A stretch of DNA of 64,000 nucleotides from Cladochytrium replicatum (lineage: Eukaryota; Chytridiomycota; Chytridiomycetes; Cladochytriales; Cladochytriaceae): NCBI GenBank assembly GCA_025526935.1, contig JAHLKD010000072.1, positions 186,001-250,000 of the forward strand, written 5' to 3'. Position numbers and translations under genes: made by a program. Shown piece after piece: positions 44,701 through 54,800 of this stretch. The notes below the pieces were generated by a model. It ran no database searches. It was not told the DNA's origin and saw nothing but the letters and a program-made list of their open reading frames with translations. Every line of letters starts with the position of its first letter. The stretch's first letter is position 1.

Positions 44701-45111
44701 CTTACACCCACTTCATGGAATCTTGGGCTTTTGCACCCAGTTTGGAAGCAACGTGGTACGCTTGGTGATATTACTAATTATCGCCCCATTACTCTTTCGT
44801 GTGTTGCCCGAAAATTTTTGAGCGAGCTTTGTTGCCACATCTTTATTCTGCTATCACGTCTCAACGCCCACTTGATGCTGCCCAAGCAGGATTTCAGTCA
44901 CACCGCTCGGGAATGTGTTTTTGGTCTTCAGGCATGTATCTCCCGTTCGTCTAATGCCAAGGTTCCTTGGGTTGCTGGTTTTTAGATATTCAAGCAGCTT
45001 ATGACACCACAAATCGTGCAATTCTTTGGGCTGAGCTTCTTTCTAGGGGAGTACCGTTGCCATTTGTTTTTGTTTTGAAGTCTCTAATTGATTTTTGTTC
45101 TTCCAGAGTGT
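41774..45111 (+). mobile_element. LINE-A copy 2, 3'-incomplete
   Basis: ORF1 starts at ATG 41782 and lacks the HAQPPDAPHA stretch of copy 1. It has a stop codon near 42443 (TAA where copy 1 has TAT) and a one-base loss near 43096. ORF2 starts at 43154 in the same TAATG overlap and has small indels near 43293, 43705, 44815 and 44984. The copy stops in the middle of the reverse transcriptase, before motif B (after TCTTCCAGAGTG), where it jumps to another LINE-A copy. It shows the undisturbed insertion site of the LTR element found in copy 1 (near 44150). Confidence 0.85.
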
Positions 45112-46797
45112 GATTTTCAGCTGCCAATGGATGTTGACTCTTTTGTTCTTGCTATTACGGACTGCCCTTTGGAGTCTGCCCCGGGTCATGATCGTCTGCC
45201 TGCAGAGCTTTATGGTTAAAAACCAAGGGGCTTCTCCTGGCAGCGGTAGGGCGTTGTTAGCTGTACTGTAGCTAGCTCAACAGCGCCAGGTTCCGTCTCT
45301 TGGCCCAGTACCTGTTCTCCCAGGTGTGTGTATATGCCTAGTAATCAGACAGGGCTGTACACACGACCCAAGCTAGTCAGGCAATCAGGGAATGCTGTGG
45401 TCAAAGAAACTGGTCACATCAACTCCTATATTCAAGTGAACAGTGCATGTGGGCATACCTGTAGTCAAAGACATTGGTCACATCAACTCAATGGACCAAG
45501 CCACACCACATTCCCATCACTTTACACACAACTGCCAAACATGGAAATAAATACATGAAATACATAAATAAGAACGAAGAGGGATTGACAAAAAAAACTC
45601 TCAGATCAAAGAGAAAAAAGACAACCCAAAGGATAACCCATATAGCAAACGGTCTATATGCTAGGCTTTAACATTTATTGCCCAATTTCAACTCTCTTGC
45701 TCAATTGTTCTTGCAGCTTTCTCAGTCCATTTTTGCAGTAGTCTTACACCCACTTTATGGAATCTTGGACTTTTGGAAGCAAGGTGGTACGCTTGGTGAA
45801 ATTACTAATTATCTCCCCATTACTCTTTTGTGTGTTAGCGGAATAAAGATGTGTCAAAAATTTATCGGGCATCTCATCTCAGCACCCACTTGATGCTGCC
45901 CAAGCTGGATTTCAGTCACGATGCTCAGGAATGTAATGTGTTTTTGGTCTTCAGGCATGATTCTCCGTTGTGTCTAATGCCAAGGTTCCTTGGTTCACTG
46001 GTTTTTTAGAAATTCAAGCTGCTTATGACACCACTGATCGTGCAATTCTTTGGGCTGAGCTTCTTTCTAAGGAAGTACTGTTGCCATTTGTTTTTGTTTT
46101 GAAGTCTCTGATTGAATTTTGCTCTTCCAGAGTAGTTGTTGCAAATTTTTTCTCAGCTGCTTTTGAGTTGAATAGAGGTTTGTTTCAAGGTTCTGTTCTA
46201 AGTCCACTTTTGTATATCACTTTTCTTGATCCTCTGCCTGGATCCTGACCATTGCCCCTCCCCTAACACTCTTTCATCCTACCAAACCACAATCCAATTC
46301 ATGTTTTTTTTGCAGAGGATTTGGCTTTATTTGCACTTACTTCAGATGCTTTGCAAGTTCTTCTCTCTGTTTGTGAACAGTTTGCACAAGCTCATGGTTT
46401 ACTTTGCTCCTCTGAAGCCTGTAATTGTCACAAGAATTCCCATTCCTGCTAATTTGCCTTCGCTTCGTCAAACCCTGCCTGTCAAGCCTTCATTTCGTTG
46501 TAGTTCCTTAAGGAGTGTGTACCCAGGTCCCATTCAAGCGTCGAGGGATGGTCGGGAGCTCTTTGCTTTACAGCGGGGAGTTCTCGATACTTAGGTAGCT
46601 TTTCCGGAGATACTGGATTTGATATTTCACTGATGGTTTACCATCGACTTACTAAAGCGTGTGCAGCTTCTTTTGCTTTGCTTCCTCTTCATCTGCCTAT
46701 GGTTCTATGGCTGCTAGCTTTGCTCCCCTTGCATCTGCCCACCCCCATGCGCTAGCAATTGCTCCTCCATGCTTCCATATTTTGTCCACCTGGTAGG
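45112..46797 (+). mobile_element. LINE-A copy 3, older and rearranged
   Basis: Starts abruptly in ORF2 (TGTGATTTTCAGCTGCC...) and runs with many differences through FLEIQAAYDTTDRAILWAEL, LFQGSVLSPLLYITFLDPLP and a damaged catalytic region (FAEDLALF). It is interrupted by an LTR (45213-45673) and by about 90 foreign bases at about 46499-46588. It then skips to the late part of ORF2 (SAYGSMAASFAPLASAHPHA) and ends near 46797. Confidence 0.75.
45213..45673. mobile_element. Solo LTR, subfamily 1, in LINE-A copy 3
   Basis: About 461 bases, matching the 478-base LTR but visibly diverged, with short TTTA-type repeats at both junctions. Older than the 7057-9414 insertion. Confidence 0.8.
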
Positions 46798-47046
46798 TCA
46801 AAATATGAAGACATAATATGAAGAACCAAAAAGGATGCTCGTCGAGTACTTAATAAATACATATCTTAGTCAAAAGTACAAGTGGGCGAAACAATAGTGA
46901 TTGTTATACTACCATACATATTATGATGTTCAAAAAAAATGTGATATGTATTATAAAAAATAAGGAAACCTCAATCTTCGTTTCCAGGCTATGATGATTG
47001 ATGATGGTTTCCATTTTTCCCAGCTCCAACCTAGATAGAATATCTA
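46798..47046. other. Retroelement debris with a LINE-B tail end
   Basis: ACATATTATGATGTTC followed by eight A at about 46914-46938 is the last part of the LINE-B 3' end; AATAAATACATAT at about 46851 is similar. The rest is the 3' flank of the ZPR1 gene. Confidence 0.5.
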
Positions 47047-48731
47047 TTAGCTTGTGCCATCATTCTCGTATCCCTCCGTCTTTATATCGTTGAGCCCCAA
47101 GAATTCGTTTTGCTCCCATGTGCGTTCATATTCCTCCACGGTCATATTCGGGTCTGGATCTGGCGCATACAAGTTTTGCAGATACTAGCAGTGCAGTGCA
47201 CAAGTTAGCAAAATGCGCACATCCAGCGGGTCCACAAAGTGCATACCGAGTTCGCGAGTGGGTCATCCAATATCAAAGTGTACTTCTGTTCCATCGACAA
47301 AACCTGTGGATTGCCGAAGAGGTGAGAAAACGTTCAAGTCAACTTCGCTGCACAAACGCTTACCGCTTTAAGTTTTGAGAGGAATGCGGCAAACTGGTTG
47401 CGTTGTGAGGAATCTGCAGAGTCACCAGACATGAAAGGTGTTCGTGACTGCAGCTCATCATGCACTTGGGACAGCAAACCCTCGACAGTAGTAAAACGAC
47501 CCCCAAGAGTTCCCTGGGTCACCTCGAGATCAATCTCGGGAATACGAAGACCGCATGTCTCGGACTTTGAAACTGTAAGCTTGTGCCTTTGGGAATCATT
47601 AGAGGCGACACACCTTCAAAATATCTCGGGAGAGATCTTCAGCATCTTCCATCGCCAGGGTGATACGTTTGCCCTTTTCAGAGATGGCTCCACCAGATTT
47701 AACTTCGTTGGACTTGTATCCGCAATGATCGCACGTGGTTGCCATAATGACAACCTCTTTAAAATGAGGAATGTCTGAAACGATCACGCGAATGAGCGAC
47801 ACAATCCAAAGGTCAAATAGGTGGAATATGCATACCAAGCATGTGCATCTTTGTGTCCGATGGAGCGCTGCACCTTGAGCAGTTTCCCCCGAAAATCATC
47901 ACGTCGTGCAGCAGGTCTTCGTCAAGTTCCTCCTGCTGTTCCTCCTCTGGAACTGCTAAGCCCAGTGCCTCATCTTGCTCTTTTGTTCGGTTGTATCGCT
48001 TGTTTGTCAGCTTTGGATCCTCCTTCGGAGCGCACAAGTTCTCGACATATGAGTTTCCACTGGGATCGTCGACTGTGAACGTGAAATCTGTGGCGAGGCT
48101 CAAAAGCCCGCTCAAACGACTGATTGCAACTTCGATCTGCTCATAAAGGGCGGGATTGGTGTGTTTACGCACGGCCTGATCCTGGCTTAAACCATCGATC
48201 GCTCGAGTAATGGAGCCCTCGATAGTAGTTAGAACGCCTTTCTGAGTTCCAGCAGGAATCTCAAAGTCTATTTCAGGGATCCGGACTGTCGCAGACTCTG
48301 ATTTGACGACCTGGCGGTTCAAATCCTGCAACGAACATCTGACTGGTCAGGGGTCCACGTTCGCATTTCTGAGTATGAATTACCTCTTTCGTACTAACGC
48401 GGCACGCCTGTGTGAGTCCTCGCTCTGCGATGGTTGCGGCAGGTTGGATTTCGTTGTTTCTGAAGTTGCAATGGGGGCATTCGAACGCCATGACGATGAC
48501 TTCGCGGAAGTGCGGGATCCTCGTCAGCAGGATTCGGGTTGTTCCCTAAACAATGAAAACTTACACTAAGCTACTGAACCACAAGGCGTGCATCGCCGTC
48601 GTTCTTACCTGCTCGTAGCAGTTCATGCACAAGCTCTCTACTACTGTGACCCTCTGCTCACCATCGATGTTTTCGAAGAGCGGCTCCTGCCGCTCCCCCG
48701 TCTCGTTGGTCGCTTCCGCCAAGTCGCCCAT
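47047..48731 (-). CDS. ZPR1: ZPR1 zinc finger protein
   Basis: A chaperone-like factor of proliferating eukaryotes that helps fold eEF1A and shuttles to the nucleus. It has two C4 zinc fingers and two alpha/beta ZPR1 domains in tandem. First finger: SLCMNCYEQ then [20 protein letters not shown]; domain: [20 protein letters not shown] and [14 protein letters not shown]. Second finger: [19 protein letters not shown] then [20 protein letters not shown]; domain: [19 protein letters not shown] and [10 protein letters not shown], ending [16 protein letters not shown]. It starts [20 protein letters not shown] at 48731 and has several short introns. The start is 49 bases from the divergent lipid kinase gene. 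Confidence 0.95.
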
Positions 48732-48780
48732 ATTTCCCCTTTTTTTCTAAAATTCTGCGTGATAACTACGCCACACCTAC
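48732..48780. promoter_or_regulatory. 49-base bidirectional promoter, ZPR1 and lipid kinase
   Basis: The whole gap between two divergent start codons. It contains a T-run (CCCCTTTTTTTC). The kinase may start further downstream, which would widen it. Confidence 0.5.
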
Positions 48781-51399
48781 ATGCTCGTCGTTCCCTTCCG
48801 AAAGCCGGTGAAAGTCTCGCTGAGGGCATCTGGTGGGCGGCTGCACTGGAAGCCGACCGGGGAAGACACCATTCATGAAGGTTTGGAACTGCTGATATGT
48901 GGGACACTATCCGATGCTGAGATCGCTTTATTCAGGCTCACTGCCTCTTGCTGGCGTTTACGGCGTAACGACAAACTTTGGAGACGACGTGATACCTCAG
49001 CCTTCAACGTTCGTGAGCTTTAACCACAATGAGAAGAAGGAGTATCTCTCTCCGGAGCGGCAGACTGTTTGCGTGCACTGGATCGATTTACCTGATCTTG
49101 GAAAGGAAAGTTGGAACGAAATCAAGAGAACTGGGGGCGATCAGAACGTAGGGAAGGGTTGGGAGCCGGAGGAACGTACAACCATGTTTGTGATCGAAGG
49201 AGGCGATCGTGAGGTCGCGGAATGGAAAGCAAAGCTGGTGGAGATGACTGGTACTTAATGCGCGTTTATCCGTCCGAAAGCTGAACTAAGCTCTTGATTT
49301 CCATCGCTTAGGAGCTCCCAGCGCAAAGCGGAAGTATTTGGCATTCTTGAACCCGGCGAGCGGTTCGTCCGAAGGAAAACCATCTGAGCTTTACAAAAAC
49401 AACGCTCTCACGATCTTTAAGTTGGCTGAGGTTGATGTTTCTCTGAAAAGTGAGCTTGCAATACATTGGATTTATGAACGACTAACAGTTCTTTACAGTA
49501 ACCAGTGCCAAGCATGAGGCCATGAAAATTCTTGCCAGCTACTCCCGCGAAGACCTGTTGTCGTATGATGCTATAGTTTCGATTGGTGGTGATGGGATGC
49601 TGCACGAAATCATCAATGTAAGTGCTTAATTTCCTGCAAATCTCACTTTCTTAACCAGGTTTTAGGGATTTTTGTTGAGGAAGGATTGGAATGAGGTTTC
49701 TAAAATCCCGATTGCAGTAATTCCGACAGGTATGAATCATTATAAAATTCTCTTTTCGGTCTCTCAGTGCTTGTTGAATTAAGGTTTTTCGAATGCCACC
49801 AGTAAGTCACTTGGAGTTTCTCACCCTATGCTGGCAGCACTTGCTGCTGTGAGAAGTACCCCGAAGCCGTTCGATATTATTGCATTGACTGTGTCGGTGC
49901 CGTTAAGTGCAAAGCCTGTTGTCTATGAGACTCTGCTTGAGCTTGGAGACGTGGTTCCTGAAACCGCTCCGTCTCCGAAAACGCCAAAGAAAGCTAGCTC
50001 GGCAAATCTTAAAGGTCAAAATACTTCAACAAATGCATCGCCAAAGTCGCCCGCAAAGACTCTTTCAACCAAAGGGAGTTTGACGAATATGAAGTCTGCG
50101 GAGAAACTGCGTTCTGTCTTAAAAGTCAAGAGGGCTCGTTCCGACGAAAGGAGGTTCCGTGTGTTCTCTCACCTTTCGGTGGGATGGGGAGAGATTGCCG
50201 ATTGCGATCTTGAATCCGACTCGGTCCGTTGGTTGGGACTGTCCAGCAAGAATCGATTTAACTTGGGCTACTTCACTAGTCTTGCTGGTTGGAACTCGTT
50301 CGTTGGTTTCCGTTACCGAGCCTTCCTAGATGTGCTCTCCTCGGATTCGCTCAACAAGACGGTCCCTCCGATATCTGCGGTTATGGATGTGGACGAACGG
50401 TTCCCGGGTCCACATACACTGTTTTCGGGAGTAGATCTTGAGCGGCTGAAAGACAGGCCTAAATCCGGAAAACCCGGTACACTCGACGACGACACGTTCT
50501 CTCCTTTGTGCCAAAGCATACTAGCAGGGGAGAAGAGACCTGCATCAGGCTGGCAGAGCATTCCCGATTCATGGTACAGCGTCATCCGCCTTATGAACAA
50601 CGGTCCCTGGACTCGCGAAGACTCACCGTGGAACCCATACGGCAATTCCCGCGACGGAAAGGCAGAACTCGTCTATTCTCAGACCCGCCTAGGCGGAAGC
50701 GGACGACTTCCACTTGTGCGATCGCTTGAGTCGAACTCTGGCGATGAAGCCGACAAACTAGAATCCCGAGATGGAAAAATTGTCGCGAATCGAGGGGTGT
50801 ACTTTGAACGAGTACGTGCAGTATCGCTCGAGTACAACCAACGTCCGTCGTGGGCACCAAGGCGTTGGTGGCCGGGCCACGATTTGGATGTGGACGGCGA
50901 GGCGGTGCCGGCTGGAAATCGTGTCAGTGCAGAGGTTATCCCCAACGCGTTGATGATTTTCGCGCCGTCGCTGTACCTTCCGTCTGACATGAAGGACCTT
51001 CCGAGCCGAGCAGTCGACGAGGTGTTGTACTGGCGTAACGCTGTGCGGGTGCAGTACATGGCGCACAATTTCCCGGAGGGATCGGCGAAGCTTGCGGTTG
51101 CAGGGGAACGAGAGGAGATGGAAGAGCAACTTAAAGAACCAGATTCTACGGAAGTCGAGAGGGAGTGGAGAGAATTCCGTGAGTTTGCGGAGGTGGAAGC
51201 GGACCATGGAGCTGATCTTGCCTACCGCGACGGAGCGGCAGTTCAACAGAGCACTCGCAAGCGCTGCGAGTTTAGGCTGTGGGCTGGCATCGAAGCTGCA
51301 CGGAGGATGCGTCTGGCATCACTGATGGCGCTGCTTGTCGCGATTGTATTTGTGGTTTTGGCGATATACGTTGTTCCTCCCAAGCAAAAGAAACGTTGA
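48781..51399 (+). CDS. Sphingosine/lipid kinase with DAGK catalytic domain and C-terminal membrane anchor
   Basis: Phosphorylates a lipid, probably a sphingoid base (LCB4/5, SPHK type). Exons 48781-48880, 48936-49250, 49312-49450, 49500-49617, about 49669-49728, and about 49785-51399. The catalytic domain has KYLAFLNPASGSSEG, DAIVSIGGDGMLHEIINGF and PIAVIPTGFSNATSKSLG (split by an intron), where the nucleotide-binding GSGN is GFSN. A low-complexity insert (TPKKASSANLKGQNTSTNAS) follows, then FRVFSHLSVGWGEIADCDLE, SLEYNQRPSWAPRRWWPGHD and VIPNALMIFAPSLYLPSDM. It ends in one hydrophobic helix (LMALLVAIVFVVLAIYVVPP) and a KQKKR tail, a tail-anchored arrangement not usual for soluble sphingosine kinases. 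N-terminus: MLVVPFRKPVKVSLRASGGR. Confidence 0.85.
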
Positions 51400-51863
51400 G
51401 TGGTCATTATTGTGTTGACTTTGTTGCATTCACACATTTTTTGGGCTTTAAATATGATCGGAAAAAGAACAAAATTTCGTTCATAAACCTCAAACACTCT
51501 TTTGAGAAATTGCACTGAGGTCTTTATGATACCCAAAGCTGAAATTTGTGATTTAGATACATCCCAATCAGCTTAAATGCCTTTTCAATGATAATTTTAA
51601 CATGAGACTCTTCAATTCACACATAACTACTTCAGTGTGATACTGTAATAAATGGAAAAGCCAAAAATATCTTCACTCCGATACACCTTTGCCCTGGGTT
51701 GAACTCCGTGCCTTGAGTGGCCCCCACACATTGTTGTGCGGATGATCAGGGACAGGCGTCCTGAGTTTGTTCTGGAACCAAAAGAGCATCTTCGAATGAT
51801 GTCTGTCCCAGGGAGTATTGAAATGGCATTGTCCGATGCATTTCTTCACTCTCACGACGTCGC
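51400..51863. other. Convergent intergenic region holding an ABCA remnant
   Basis: Between the 3' ends of the kinase (plus) and the ABCA gene (minus). AT-rich up to about 51660; then an old duplicated piece of ABCA coding sequence, listed separately. Confidence 0.5.
51735..51826 (-). pseudogene. Vestige of an ABCA transporter C-terminus
   Basis: On the minus strand it reads QYSLGQTSFEDALLVPEQ, parallel to [19 protein letters not shown] at the end of the neighbouring ABCA gene about 100 bases away. This leftover of a tandem ABCA copy, or of a duplicated last exon, is too short to be functional. Confidence 0.6.
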
Positions 51864-54800
51864 TCAGTCCACTTGACCGGCTTCTTCCGCTTGTTCCGCA
51901 ATCATCAGAAACACGTCTTCGAGTGACATCTGTCCTAGGGAGTAGCCTCTCAATCCACCGATCGCCCTCTCCTTTGCATCCTCGAGAGCTTTCAAGATCT
52001 CACTAAGACCAACTTGTCCACCACTCATCAGATCCGAGATTGGAATGTGCCAAGTCTGTACATTCATGAAGGAGAACCGATATTTAGCGCGAGGGAACTT
52101 GGAGATCACAAAGGCGGAGAGCGGAGATCGGGGTGACGTTGACGAATTTGGCTCCCATCGCTCAATATTTTGGTGTGATGTGTCAATGATAAGAGTGAGA
52201 ATGTAAGAGTCCAGCATGCGGGATTTTAGCTCTTGTGTTGTGCCGATGCAACGCGACATAGAGTGGGCCATGATGAGAACCCGCGTAGAAACAGATTCTG
52301 CCTCCTCCATGACTGTCGATGGATTCAGTAATCAAGATCCCGTGAGTCCATTAAGCTTACCATGAGTTGTCAAAAGCGTTGCACGCCTGCTCTTTCCTTG
52401 GATAAGCACTCGCCAAAGGTTTCTGCGAGACACCGGGTCAACACCGGTGGAAGGTTCTGACAAACTTGCGGGTCAAAACGTCGGAAAGTTCCTTTTTTGA
52501 CAAACTTACCGTCCACAAACAGGAAGATCGGATCAGCAACGATCGAAAGCGCGAATGCGAGTTTGCGCTTGTTACCTCCACTCAGCGTTTCCACGACCTT
52601 GGCTTTTTCTCCCGACAGACCCACTGCGTCAATTAGTTTGGACACCCATTCGTCAACGTCTTTTCTCTGCACGCCTTTCACCAATGCCAGTGTTCGAAGA
52701 TTCTCACGCACCGTCATCTGTTTCCACGCCGGATCCTCCTGCTGTGGACACAATCCCATCTGTCGTCTCCACCCGCGCGCACCGCCCTCTACATTGCTGA
52801 AGAATACATGTCCGGCGTTGTAGAACATATTTCCGACGACGAGATTGACAGTTGTACTCTTTCCCGATCCGTTTGGACCAAGGACCGACAGCACAGTCCC
52901 ACGCTCAATACCGAGCGAGACGTTCTGAACTGCAAGTTTGTTCCCAAAGCGTCGATAAAGACGGTACCCATAAACTCCCTGAATGTCATCCGAGGGGTTC
53001 TCGTACATATCTCGAATCCGATCTTCTTCACGCATGACGTCTTCAGGAAAATAATCAACTTCTGAAGTTGATTGCGCCATGGTTTTCGTGGGAGGTGGTC
53101 CACGCCACGAAAGACGTCTTCGTTCGACGAGCCATAGAAGGATAGAGAATATTACGAGGTGGCCCGCCATGATCGGTACGGCAATTGTGAACGCATCCCA
53201 TCCTCTTGATGGGAGAAGTTGGAAGAACCCTCCAAGCGGATAGATGGGGACAAAGATCATGAACCATATTTGTACATCGAGAGTGCCTGCCACCGACACA
53301 GCGACAGCCAGAATGAGAGTAAGAATAGCTGTAAAGAAATCCGTGAAATTAGCCTGTCTTTATTCCGACACTGCTTTCTCACCAACATAGAACTGGAAAA
53401 TCGGGACTTTGGTGGTCAGAGAAGCGAAGAAGTCTGTGTTTGAAAGCAAGTAAGTCAAGTTACAGTCGACCTACTCGAAAATACCGGGAACTTACATAAA
53501 GCAGGAAACATTGCTACAATAGCAAAGATTGCAGCAAAGATGATTGCAACGCTGAAAACAGTATCCGTAAATCCACTCAGCGTTACATAGAGGACCCCAC
53601 ACACGAGAACAATAGGCAAGGAGACCAGGAACTCTGAGAAAAAGTGTGAGAGGTAGTACCCCGGTATACTGACGCCTGTTGTTAAAAGTAGATCTAGAGA
53701 TATTATAAAAAACACGATTAGGTCCCAAGAAACAAATACGGAGATGCAATTACCTCTTCGACCATTTTCTGAATCATAGACTGTTTCAACCGCAAGTGAA
53801 GCAACCATTGTGGTGATTCCAGTCAAAAATATGAAGCCCTGAACAACCTGGAAGACAAGTCGCGTTATGACCTCGGCTGTAAACCTTCCTCCCGGGATCA
53901 TTGTTCCTTGTAAAACCATTGTAGGTTCATAACTTGATCCCGACAGTGCGGAAACCAACAACGAATTCGCGACGTTGTTGACCACACCACCACCATAGAG
54001 AAACGTCGCGTTAACAAAAAGCTTCGTTCTCCAGGTTGTGTTGGCCGCTGATGATCCAGGTAGGAATACAACTGCCCCGAGTGTGGTTTCCGGCCAAGTA
54101 AATATGTCCGCGTTATTAGGTTCTGTTGCCGTTGTGGAAATTCGTTTGAGTTTAATGAGAGAAGACTTCTCGAAGTTTGTGACAGCACGATCGAGGGCGG
54201 ATTCCATAGTTGAAATCGTTGATGCGAATCCGCTAGTTCCATCTGGAGCCTTGTTAACCACACCATACAATATTGTTTGAGGAATAGCTGGTTCCACGGC
54301 ATACGGATCCGCGTTCACGGTGGAATTTCCTATCTTCAGAAACAAGGAGGAGACAATGACGAGCACAACGGTGGGCAGAAGGATGGTGAACAAATAGAAA
54401 GGGCGTCGAGTCAGGTTTTTCAGGTTAACGTCGGCCAAGTAGATGACCTCGTTGAAGAAAGTAGGTTTGATGCTAGGGGCTAATTATGTCCTGGGAGTTA
54501 GAACAGTCTTGTCCACTTTGTCAATTTACTTACGAACTAACGGCTCTTCTTGAACATCCACAACTTGTTCCGTCAGAGTTTCCTGCGTGCTCGACTCCGA
54601 AATGTTGTTGATCTTCAAATGTCGCGTCTTGATGAACACGTCCTCCATCGTTGGCGAACTTAGAGACACGGTAACGCGCACAGTACTACTACTCTGACCG
54701 CGTTTAGCTTCGTTCCAACCTTCATTCTGGATCAGGCGTTCAAGATCCTCGAATAACGTCGCCAGATCGGGTCCTTCTTGAACCGGTAGCAACCATTTCA

